In this document: piece after piece, positions 36,198 through 47,000 of the stretch
Position numbering within the stretch: position 1 is the first letter of the stretch
Layout of the letters: every line of letters starts with the position of its first letter
Assembly: GCA_021229015.1 (NCBI GenBank)
Contig: CM037790.1
Location: forward strand, 52,385,727-52,449,726
Length of the DNA stretch: 64,000 nucleotides
Origin: Solen grandis
Taxonomy: Eukaryota > Mollusca > Bivalvia > Adapedonta > Solenidae
Reading direction: 5' to 3'
The notes under the pieces: generated by a model
Told to the model about the DNA's origin: nothing
The model's database searches: none
What the model saw: the letters and a program-made list of their open reading frames with translations, nothing else
Position numbers and translations under genes: made by a program

Positions 36198-38408
36198 GTA
36201 CTGCCGGGGTCTCATAAATGCGGGAGGATCGAACACGGAAAGGTGGGTTTGCAAGTTGGCGCCATTGTTGATCGAGTGGAGGAGATAGCCAAGGTCTGCC
36301 CGCTGCAGTACGTAGAGATGCAGTCAGGTAAATGTAACGGCCTATAAATCAACCTTATCATTGAGATTTATGTCAGTGGTTCGGTAGTTCAGTCGGTAGA
36401 ACATTCTCTCGTTAAGCAAGTGGTCCCTAGATCGAGTTCCGGACTGGCTTAACATGTTTAAATTGGATCCATTTGGTAACTAAACGTTTTGTTATTACAG
36501 TATAGTCCTGCAGTATAAATTGCCCTTATGATCGTTGCGAACATAGCAGTTTGTTCGTTCTCTATTTTGACATTCGAGAACGAGTTCCTGTTTGGTAGAG
36601 GTGTATGTAACGCCATATGAATAATCGTATCGGTAAGAACTTTAATTTGTTTAAGCGGTACGTTCGCTCAGTCAGTAGTACGCTCGCCCTGTGAGCGAGT
36701 AGTCCCGGGTTCAAGCCCCTGTCTGGCAGCATAATTTTCTCACGTGGTTTTATGATGACCACAGAGAAGGTATGAACTTGTACTACAAGTACTAACTGTT
36801 GGTGTAACGATTAGTGTTCTTGTCGAAGGAACGTATCTAAATAAAGGTATACGTTGACGTCTCAATTAGCTCGCTTTTAGGTTGGGTAGAACCTAAATCG
36901 TTGATATTAGTTTGAAGACAATGAATGAATGCCAAGAGTTACTTGTTCGAATCAAACAGTTATATTTTCAAAGGTATTATTTTCTCTTGTTAGAATTACA
37001 GAATTATCCAAAGACCTTTATCTGAGTTGTGAGAACTTGTAGTCAGAACCTTTTGTCATTCGTATGTATATGGTGCAGTACATCGATCTCGTTTTGTTTA
37101 TTTTGTAAATATTATAACAATAAAATATAATTAAACTAAAATAACTAAACATATTAAAGACAGGAAAACCATGTAAAAGCCAGTGGAAAATATTGTTTAA
37201 GAACAGATGATTGAATATTGCAAACTTTCAAAAAAAGTACGGAAAAATCACAAAGGAAAATATAAGGATAGTAAAAAAATAAAACGTTCTCTACTGCAAG
37301 AAATTATTTTCAGTTTGATTTATTTAAAAAAAATCCTTTTAAATCATTATCTAAATGCAGCTATTGCAGCAGAAAAACAAACACATTTTATATAGTTATC
37401 ATCAAAAAGTTTTTATACAGATTTAAAAAAAAAAAAAGAGTTCTATGTTGATGTTATCCAATAAAAAGTTAAATATTTATTAATAAATGCTTTCTGGGCA
37501 TGTATTTTGTTTAAAATCAAAGCAGAGTACCAGAACAAGCAACCAATTGCTGATCACTTTAGATAGACATGGTATTTATTGAAGAACCTAAAGAAAACTA
37601 CCGGCCAACTCAGTTAAGCGGTCGCTTTATCTTGTTCCCTTGACTCACCGCTTAAAACAGGCTTGACTGTACACATATCATTTTTTGTGTATACTTAATT
37701 GCATGTGTTCCACAGGGGACGCTTTGTTCTTCCACTGTAACCTGCTACACTGTAGCAGTGCAAACATGAGTGCAGATCGGCGCTGGGCTTTCCTGTGTGC
37801 CTACAATCGGACGGACAACAACCCGATTATTGAGCACCACCACCCTTGCTACACTCCGCTAGAGAAGGTGAGGTTGTCTGTCTCATTAACACATAAGCCA
37901 CTGCTGTCCTCTTATATTGTTGCTTGGAAGGAAAATACTTTATTGAAATATTGAAATTCACACCGTTCCCACAATGCCTTTAATTTTTTTAAAGGTAGTT
38001 CAGGCCCTTTTTTTACTTTTACTAATGTTTTGTTTGCATAAAATACCCACGTATCCTGGAAACTAGCAAGTTTCTTAAAGCCTGAATTGGACTCACCATG
38101 TTCAAGCTATAATAATAATACAGACTCCAGCAACTTGCAATAAATATGACAATAGTTGTGTTTAAAGTCACATTGTCATAAGTTACTTTACATAATTGTC
38201 TCTTACTAGATTAAACCTGATAATTTACCCTTAAGTGGAAAAAATCTCGCTGTGTAATGTATTTTATAGCACAATTTTAAAATATTTTTTCTTCTAAATT
38301 TAGGTAGAGGACAAGTCAATTTTGGAATGCAAGGAATTTATTCCGAAGGAGGACAAATGGTTCCTGGACGGGAATGTAGCCAAGAGAACTGTTGCTAAAG
38401 TCGAGTGA
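36198..38408 (+). CDS. Phytanoyl-CoA dioxygenase-family oxygenase, last three exons
   Basis: A 2-oxoglutarate/Fe(II) oxygenase of the PhyH superfamily. The exons are 36198-36327, 37716-37867 and 38304-38408, and the splices join in frame. Exon 1 reads VLPGSHKCGRIEHGKVG, the VxPGSH strand typical of the fold. Exon 2 opens GDALFFHCNLLHCSSANMS. The His of LLHCSS is the expected second iron ligand, and Arg in DRRWAFLCAYN is in place to bind 2-oxoglutarate. Exon 3 ends KRTVAKVE and a stop. The exon with the HxD half of the iron site is not visible upstream. Sequence style is closer to ectoine- or proline-hydroxylase-like members than to peroxisomal PHYH; substrate unknown. A possible poly(A) signal AATAAA is at 38639-38644. 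Confidence 0.86.
36376..36448 (+). repeat. tRNA-like SINE head in oxygenase intron
   Basis: GTAGTTCAGTCGGTAGAAC resembles an A-box arm and AGATCGAGTTCC a B-box. Pairing is incomplete, so it is a SINE head or tRNA pseudogene. Confidence 0.55.
36657..36732 (+). repeat. tRNA-derived sequence in oxygenase intron
   Basis: Contains TTCGCTCAGTCAGTAGTACG, a good anticodon-arm stem CTCGC / CCTGTGA / GCGAG-like, and B-box CGGGTTCAAGCCCC. Acceptor pairing is poor. It is probably a SINE head; a decayed tRNA gene is possible. Confidence 0.55.
36733..37715. other. Intron sequence, nothing further recognised
   Basis: AT-rich intron of the oxygenase gene between its first two visible exons. The Lys-rich open frame near 37207-37395 has no recognisable domain and looks like chance. 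Confidence 0.5.
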
Positions 38409-38767
38409 GCGTTCACCCATCAGAAGCAAAATTCCATATTCCTAAGCGAATTTAGAAGTCGATTTGAAAAGTTTTATTCAAGCTGTGCAATTGGTACTTC
38501 ACAACATAATAAGTGTTTATCCCACGAGTGTGTTTTGTCTTTTTAGGAGACGGTCCAAAGATAAGCGGTATGCATCTGTCATATTTTTGTGCATTTTTTG
38601 TGTTATTTTTGTTTTCCCCTTGCATGTTAGTTCATAACAATAAAATTCACTCAGAATATACGAGTGTTGTTCAGAAAACACCTTCATACCGTCATATTTT
38701 ACTACATCAGAGATACGATATAGAGCTTATATGAGGCATATATCTGGCATATAGCTGATTTTGCGTC

Positions 38768-38880
38768 CACGTGTCATAAGTGCGACAAACATGTTCTTTT
38801 AAACTTAAGTTATTCTATACCTTATTTCTTACGTCCAATCAGGAAGTTTTTTAATCACGTGACCGCACGCGCGGAAAGAA
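38768..38880 (+). promoter_or_regulatory. Candidate promoter for TFIIB gene
   Basis: Two E-boxes (CACGTG at 38768-38773; CACGTGAC at 38856-38863), a CCAATCA box (38835-38841), an adjoining AGGAAGT and a short CpG-rich patch lie between the oxygenase 3' end and the first visible TFIIB exon. The position fits a housekeeping promoter; this is inference from motifs only. The start codon exon may lie just after it or in the gap at 39149. Confidence 0.4.
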
Positions 38881-39148
38881 ATTCTTTTTTTCTTCTGTAT
38901 TGTACAATTCATAGGCCCCATGCTAAACCTATGATAAAAAGCGAAAGGTTTCGAATAACAATCTGAAATGACAGGCACTTAACTTTACCGTAGGAAAATT
39001 TTGTAGTTTTCAGGGGAGATAAGTCATTTGCAGTAGGGAAGAGGGAGAATTTTTTAAAAATTATCCGTGTACGCATGTTTTTCACTTTTCGGTTTATCGC
39101 TCATTAACTGTATGTTATCAGTAATTTATACCTCAAATCAACCGATTT

Positions 39149-39248
39149 NNNNNNNNNNNNNNNNNNNNNNNNNNNNNNNNNNNNNNNNNNNNNNNNNNNN
39201 NNNNNNNNNNNNNNNNNNNNNNNNNNNNNNNNNNNNNNNNNNNNNNNN
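39149..39248. other. Assembly gap (100 N)
   Basis: A run of exactly 100 N, true size unknown. It could contain the missing first exon of the TFIIB gene. Confidence 0.99.
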
Positions 39249-39328
39249 GCTCGGAGGGCACATAAGTATAAAACAGCATCAGCCTGCACATGATCATCCA
39301 CATGAGGTCATCAGCTAGGTGCCGTCCA

Positions 39329-39616
39329 TCACTGAATATTTGGATCCTTTAAGCCTAGGACACTCTCAAGACAATGGATCAGTAGTGATTTCTTATCACT
39401 ACCCCTCAGTGGATAGCTTCCAGCTCTCTTGGTCCCTTTTGAACCAAAACCGAAAAACTGAGAAAGCATTTTTACAGCAGCTTTCCTGTTCTGTCCAACG
39501 ATGCCAAGAGCACCCAATGTGGACCACACTGATTGAGCCAGGAATCCTATACACCCAACTTCTATTGAAAAAACAACCATGTCTGCTACCCGCGGTCTTT
39601 GCACATACTTGAACAA
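39329..39616 (-). pseudogene. Reverse-transcriptase ORF tail fragment
   Basis: Minus-strand translation includes FSIEVGCIGFLAQSVWSTLG followed by a LGIVG...KAAVK stretch. This resembles the EVGCRGF...S(L/V)...LG(I/V)xG tail seen downstream of reverse transcriptase in animal non-LTR elements. It is an isolated fragment truncated by the gap side. The match is from memory of the motif, so moderate confidence. Confidence 0.5.
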
Positions 39617-40270
39617 GTAAGATCAAACCCCTACCTTGGCATACAAAAATGGACCACTCATATTACTAACACAACATGGAAAGCAAGCTCAACTCTTGGC
39701 TTCCTCAGAAGAAATCTGTACAGCTGCCCAAAAGAATGCAGGAAAAATGCATACATAGCCCTAGTAAGATCAATTATATAAATAGAATATGGCGCTATCA
39801 TATGGGACCCATACTGCAAAAAAGAAATTAACCAGCTAGAGAGATTACAAAAATGAGGAGCACGATTCATAACAAAAGACTATTGGAACAGGGAAGAGGG
39901 GTGTATAACAAACAAAAGACGCAAACAACAAAGGTTAAATTTCTATTACAAAATACTACATGACCAAATTCCAGCAATGCCACCAACAAAATTTCCATAC
40001 AGAATATAGGAAAAAGGAAAATTAAACCCAGACATTTTGAAACCAACAATATAAAAACAAGACAGTCACTTCTGAACATCAAATGTGTCAGTACTTGAAA
40101 CAAGAACAGATAACTACAAAAACTCTTATTTCATTAGGACAGCAATTGATTGGAATAACCTAGATTAGCACATTGTAAAGGTGAAATCTTATGAAGTGTT
40201 CAAATCAGCCATCAGAGGCTGCCCAGACCTGTGTGATAAGATCAGCGCTCTCCTTTGTGTAAAAGCCCAA
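39601..40270 (+). pseudogene. Jockey/CR1-like non-LTR reverse transcriptase C-terminus
   Basis: One plus-strand frame gives NPYLGIQKWTTHITN, then STLGFLRRNLYSCPK, YIALVRSIIEYGAIIWDPY (with one stop within), CKKEINQLERLQK and IPAMPPTKFPYR. This is the classic end of LINE reverse-transcriptase ORFs. At least five in-frame stops make it a dead fragment. It lies head to head with the minus-strand fragment at 39329-39616. Confidence 0.8.
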
Positions 40271-40542
40271 TCTAGGGATACTACAACGTAATCGTACAGA
40301 CAGACAAAAACACGTAAAAATGGCAATGTTTTTTTTTTTTTTTTCCTTGAATTGGGAATTCTCTCCATGAAATTGGGAAAAAAACATACTTTTTACGATT
40401 GGGAACATGACCCAATATGAGTCATCAAAACAGCCAAAATAAAAAACATTGATATAGTTATGAGAACTTGTTCATGTCCAGTTCGCATTTATCTCTAATT
40501 CACATGTTTCACTGAGACTTTGAGCTTAAAATAAAGCAAATT

Positions 40543-40544
<2 letters not shown>

Positions 40545-40582
<38 letters not shown>
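40545..40582. repeat. (TA)n microsatellite
   Basis: About 18 TA dinucleotides, in the region upstream of the first visible TFIIB exon. Confidence 0.95.
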
Positions 40583-40587
<5 letters not shown>

Positions 40588-40749
40588 GAATACTGTCCAA
40601 AACAAGTCAGATATTAGTTTATTTACACTCTAGCACCTGCAGTATAAAGCATCCATCCTCAAATAAACTTGTACATAATTTTATGGCTGATATATTGACA
40701 GTTAAAGCCCTTTCAAGGCCCTTGAAATTGAAGAAGATCACACAGATTT

Positions 40750-40857
40750 GCAGTTTCTACACTCGAGCATCTTCATTTCTTATTCTTAAGCAGTGCAGGC
40801 AATGAAGGCAATCTTTCTTACGTGAGTGACTTCGGGCCATCTTGGCCCTCTTGTTTA
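40750..40857 (+). mobile_element. 3' end fragment of AGCTCACC-family element
   Basis: Only the right end is present: GCAATGAAGGCAATC, a GTGAGTGACTTC arm, a decayed hairpin CGGGCCA / TCT / TGGCCCT and CTTGTTT. Confidence 0.65.
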
Positions 40858-41037
40858 ACATTTTCTTTGGTTTGATAATATCCATAAACCACCTTCAATT
40901 CCCCATCACTCCATTTACTTTTAACTGCACAGAAAATAGTGTACTGTGTACGTATAGAGGTGTGGTAGAATGGAGCAATGAAAATAAAGTGAAGAAATAC
41001 ATAATTAATGTTTTTTTCTTCTCTGTCACTCATACAG

Positions 41038-44000
41038 GCAAAAGGCATTGATATCATGCCCACAACATCCTGAGACCCCCCTAGTAGAGGACTACCATGC
41101 TGGAGACATGATCTGCCCAGAATGTGGTTTGGTCGTGGGTGACAGGTGAATTTCTTTTGTCCATTTCATTTTAGAATGTAAAATTAATAAGTAAGATAGG
41201 CCCAATTTTTACTCCTAACTAATGTTTCAAGATAAAAACTGGCTTGCCTTCTCACTCAGTCCTGTATCAGATAAATTCATCTCTTTTGAATTAGTATTCA
41301 TCAAGTCATAAATGTGTTCATGAATAGTCATGAAGCTGAGGGTAGAACTAATCTTGATGGCTATGTTGTATGAACATATTCCCTGCCTACCATAACTGAA
41401 TTTAAAAAAATAAATTAGCATTGTACATATTTCTTAGTTTTGTAAGTTTCCACATTTATTTGATATCAGAATTGGAGAGAAATATGTTGATTATTTACAC
41501 AATCCATCAATTAAATGTAATAAAAACTTTCTTGGTTATTTATTTAAATGAAAGGATGAATGGATAACTAGACTTATTTTTTCAGAGTTGTTGATGTTGG
41601 AACAGAGTGGCGAACCTTCAGTAATGAGAAAAACACTAAAGACCCCTCTCGTGTTGGTGCTTCAGAGGTAAGTTACAGCCTTAATGGCTTATCAGCAGTT
41701 TGAAAAGTACTTTTAATGGTTGTAATTTTCCTTTGCTGTAAACAATTGGATTAGAGTCAATAATTGGATATTGAGAGTAGAATGTTAAGGATTAGAGTCA
41801 ATAATTGGATATTGAGAGTAGAATGTTAAGGTTTAGAGTCAATAATTGGATATTGAGAGTAGAATGTTAAGGTTTAGAGTCAATAATTGGATATTGAGAG
41901 TAGAATGTTAAGGTTTAGAGTCAATAATTGGATATTGAGAGTAGAATGTTAAGGTTTAGAGTCAATAATTGGATATTGAGAGTAGAATGTTAAGGATTAG
42001 AGTCAATAATTGGATATTGAGAGTAGAATGTTAAGGTTTAGAGTCAATAATTGGATATTGAGAGTAGAATGTTAAGGTTTAGAGTCAATAATTGGATATT
42101 GAGAGTAGAATGTTAAGGATTAGAGTCAATAATTGGATATTGAGAGTAGAATGTTAAGGATTAGAGTCAATAATTGGATATTGAGAGTAGAATGTTAAGG
42201 TTTAGAGTCAATAATTGGATATTGAGAGTAGAATGTTAAGGTTTATTCATTTGTTTATGGATATATCCCAGTGGAGATCTTTTGATTTGATGACCATAGA
42301 ACTTAACATCAAGCGCGAGTCTGATTATTTTTTCTACTCCCATGTCAGATCATACTACTTCAAATGGTCTTGGATCTGTCCATTGTGATATGCCAAATGT
42401 CCCAAATTAAAGATAAGACTCCAAGAGAGTTTTAAGTTGTTTCCTGTATAATTTAGAAACATATAGAAAATTTCAAAATCTTTCATAATGCAGTGTTATT
42501 TTGCACAAATGTTTATCTCTCGGCCTTCTGCTGTAATCTTCCATGCTAAATCAACTACATGTACTTCCAAGCTGCATTAATTGATAATCAAATAGCTTGT
42601 TAATAAGTAGTATAAAGAATAGTACAGGCAAGTTTTATACTGCTTCATAACCATTACTAATTTAGTATCAATTCCATATATTCTTTTTGGTTAACCAGGT
42701 CGACAAGAGTTACTGGTGACCGGTCACATTCTGCCATTAGGCTAATCTTTTAAATTGATTCAGATTTATTTTTAAACATTGGAAAGAATCTATTGGATCA
42801 AATTCCTTTATTTATCACATTGACTTTGTTTTGATAGAATCCATTATTGGAGGGAGGTGATCTTTCTACAATGATAGCTATTGATCCCAAAGACACGGCC
42901 ACAGACGAGTTTGGTAAACCCCTCTACAGAAACAGACGGACGGTGAGTCAGTTTTTTGAAATCACTATTACATTTGTGATTTTAGTTCTTCATTTTCACG
43001 TTACCAAAGTCAGGGAAACACAGCATGTACAGTCTAACTAACCTGTCTGAAGCAAGCTCAGGTATCAGCAGTGTCAGTGCCTCAAGTTGTGACAGTGGTC
43101 AGTTTTAGAATTTCTTAATGATTATCATTATATTGTTGTAATTTTCTAGTATAAGCAGTTTATAATAGCAGCTGCATTTGGCCAGCAGCCAAGATATCAT
43201 ACTCCTAGTGGTAAGATTGTGCCCTAGCAGTCAGTGTAACTAGCACTGAGTTCAACCTCAATGGGAAAGAACATTTTTGACTATTTGGTTCTCTTCCTTC
43301 AGTTATGTAAAGCTCACTTGATCTGTAATATTCATTGTAAGTTTTCTTGAAAGCAAGGGCTTATTTTTATTCTTTAAAAATATTTTTTCTTTTTTTTCCA
43401 TTGTTTCTCCAAGCTTGACAAGATAGGTAATGGAATTTTGTACACAACATATTCTTTAGATTTTTATAGACTGATGGCATGAAATAAGGGCTTTTATTCT
43501 TCTTACTGCAGTGTGAATGAAATATTTGTTCTTTTTTTTTCTGTAAATTTTCTCATCTTGAATTTTGTTGTATAAGTTTTCTGGAGAAAATCGTTATGTA
43601 ATTTTTGTCCCTTTTAAGTTCACAACCAATGTGAACAAGTAGGGTTTGGTGGTGAAACATTTTATTTCCTGTTTTTCCAGATGAACAGTGCAGACAGAGC
43701 TTTACTAAATGCATTCCGAGAAATCAATCAGATGGGGGATAGATTAAACCTTCCCAAGATGGTGCCAGTAAGTACATTTTGCTGTAAGCCTCAGTGATAT
43801 TGAAATGAGGCAGCACTGTGTCTATCTCATGTAGACAGGTCCTCTAATGACTGAAATACTGTTGGTGGGACATTAAACCTAAAGACTGTGCTGGGCTATT
43901 AATGAGCTTTATCAGACTGGAAATACTTCCCTTACTATATGCTATAGCTCCATTTCTTGGAAATAAGCATGTAAAACTAGTTCCAGGAGTGGTTGGCCAC

Positions 44001-47000
44001 ATTATTGTGTCTATGGTGTGTCACCACAGTGAGGCACTACTGGTGTCTTTTTAGCTCACCTGAGCATAGCTCAGGGTGAGCTTTTGGGATACTTGATTGT
44101 CCGTTGGCCGTCGTCCGTCGTCCGTCAACAATTTGATGTTTACACACTAGAAGCCACAATTTTGATCCAATCTTCCTCAAACTTGGTCAGAATGTTTGTC
44201 TTGATGATATCTTGAACCCTTTCGAAAATGGGTCAGGTTGGATCAAAAAGTAGGTCAGTAGGTCAAATCTTAGAAAAATTTTGTAGTCCGTCAACAATTT
44301 TGATGTTTACACACTAGAGGCCACAAATTTGATCCAATCTTCCTCAAACTTGGTCAGAATGTTTGTCTTGATGATATCTTGAACCCTTTCGAAAATGGGT
44401 CAGGTTGGATCAAAAAGTAGGTCAGTAGGTCAAATCTTAGAAAAATCTTGTTTACACACTAGAGGCCACAATTTTGATCCAATCTTCCTCAAACTTGGTC
44501 AGAATGTTAGTCTTGATGATATCTTGAACCCTTTGGAAAATGAGTCAGGTTGGATCAAAAAGTAGGTAAGTAGGTCAAATCTTAGAAAAATCTTGTTTAC
44601 ACACTAGAGGCTACAATTTTAATCCAATCTTCCTCAAACTTGGTCAGAATGTTTGTCTTGATAATATCTTGAACCCTTTCGAAAATGGGCTGGGCCGGAC
44701 CGAAAAGTAGGTCAATAGGTCAAATCTTAGAAAAATCTTGTTTACACACTAAAGGCCACAGTTTTGATGCAATCTTCCTCAAACTTGGTCAGATTGTTTG
44801 TCATGATGATATCTCGAACCAGTTTGAAAATGGGTGGGGCTGGATAGAAATGTAGGTCAGTAGGTCAAATCTTAGAAAAATCTTGTTTATACACTGAGGG
44901 CAACATTTTTGGTCCAATCATCCTCAAACTTTGGCAGAATGTTTGTCATGATGATATCTTTTGTGGATGGGGTCAGAAAATTCCTGAACATTGTTTCACC
45001 TCATCATCTTAATTCTAAAGCAATCTGTTTTGTACAGGCAATGAATGATACTTTTCTCAGGTGAGCGATCTAGGGCCATCTTGGCCCTCTTGTTCTTGTT
45101 GACACCCTTTGCAAATGCCTAACATGCTGTAGGTTTCATTCAAGTTTCCATGTTACTATGGAGACAGAAGCCCACATTATTGTGTCTATGGTGTGTCACC
45201 ACAGTGAGGCACTACTGGTGTCTTTTTAGCTCACCTAAGCATAGCTCAGGGTGAGCTTTTGGGATACTTGATTGTCCGTCGGCCGTCGTCCGTCAACAAT
45301 TTGATGTTTACACACTAGAGGCCACAATTTTGATCCAATCTTCCTCAAACTTGGTCAGAATGTTTGTCTTGATGATATCTTGAACCCTTTTGAAAATGGG
45401 TCAGGTTGAATCAAAAAGTAGGTCAGTAGGTCAAATCTTAGAAAAATCTTGTAGTCCGTCAACAATTTTTATGTTTACACACTAGAGGCCACAATTTTGA
45501 TCCAATCTTCCTCAAACTTGGTCAGAATGTTAGTCTTGATGATATCTTGAACCCTTTCGAAAATGGGTCAGGTCGGATCAAAAAGTAGGTCAGTAGGTCA
45601 AATCTTAGAAAAATCTTGTTTACACACTAGAGGCCACAATTTTGATCCAATCTTCCTCAAACTTGGTCAGATTGTTTGTCTTGATGATATCTTGAACCAG
45701 TTTGAAAATGGGTGGGGCTGGATAGAAATGTAGGTCAGTAGGTCAAATCTTAGAAAAATCTTGTTTTTACTCTGAGGGCAACATTTTTGGTCTAATCCCA
45801 AATTAAGCAGAATGTTTGTCATGATGATATCTTTTGTGGATGGGGTCAAAAATTATCTTAATTCTAAAGCAATCTGTTTTGTACAGGCAATGAATGATAC
45901 TTTTCTCAGGTGAGCGATCTAGGGCCATCTTGGCCCTCTTGTTCTTGTTGACACCCTTTGCAAATGCCTAACATGCTGTAGGTTTCATTCAAGTTTCCAT
46001 GTTACTGTGGAGACAGAAGCCCTGATTGAGAAACAACAAACACCTAGTAATGCATAAATAACAATAAAAGAAGGGGAAAAAATCAACAACCCAAAATCTC
46101 ATCATCTGGTCCTCTTCCGGTGTCTTGCTACTCATGCACAAAATGCAAATGCATCAGTTCCTGACTCATAAAGAAAGTGAAGCTGGTCCTACACCTATAT
46201 TTAATAGCTTGTAGTGGTTTATGTTATTTTTTTTTCCACAGGATCGAGCAAACACACTGTTTAAACAAGTCAGCGAGACTAAATCGTTAAAGGGACGCAG
46301 TAATGACGCAGTATGTTCAGCATGTATGTACATAGCCTGCAGACAAGAGGGTGTGCCGAGAACATTTAAAGGTTTCCTTTTTCTTATATTTGTAAATATA
46401 ATAAATATATAAACTCATGTTTTTTAACCTCCCATCTTTATTACCAGGAATGTCTCCAGTGTAGCCAATGAAACTTGAATCACCAATGCTGGCATTAGAG
46501 GTTAATGTCAGTATTACTGAAGATTGAAAAGTTGTATGTGTTTACACTTTTTTCTCTTTAAACAACTTATACTAGACCTTGACCCTCTTGATGGTTCCTG
46601 GGATGGATCATTACTTAGACATGCAAAGGTCATGAAAGATTCTAGCGTACTGGTTTAAATCGTCTCTAGTTATAGCTTCAGTTGAGGTTTGGGTCATGTG
46701 ACTAGATGCTAAATAGCATGGCTCATGATGGGAGTTTTTGTCTATGAGACGGGGCATTTGAGAAATTGTGCAAAGAGAAAGTTATTTTTTGTTCCATTTG
46801 CCAAAAATGTATGAAGAATATAAGATATTACATTTTACATATTGCTTGCTTTGTTTATCATCTGCAGAAAAAATCTACCTAAATCTCATGAAGCAGAACA
46901 GTAACAAATACCCATACAAAAGGTTTTTACAATAAAGTCAATAAAATTATGTTATATCCTTAAAATTAAATTTTTGCCGTTATTTGCTGTCAGATAATCT

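Noticed and set aside
36657..36732. Functional tRNA gene
   Set aside because: A good anticodon arm and B-box but no proper acceptor-stem pairing; more likely a SINE head.
38928..38953. Possible TFIIB first exon reading MIKSE and ending AG
   Set aside because: Its length and splice phase would fit, but the donor would be GTTTCG, which is weak, and the residues do not resemble known TFIIB starts. The real exon may be in the gap at 39149.
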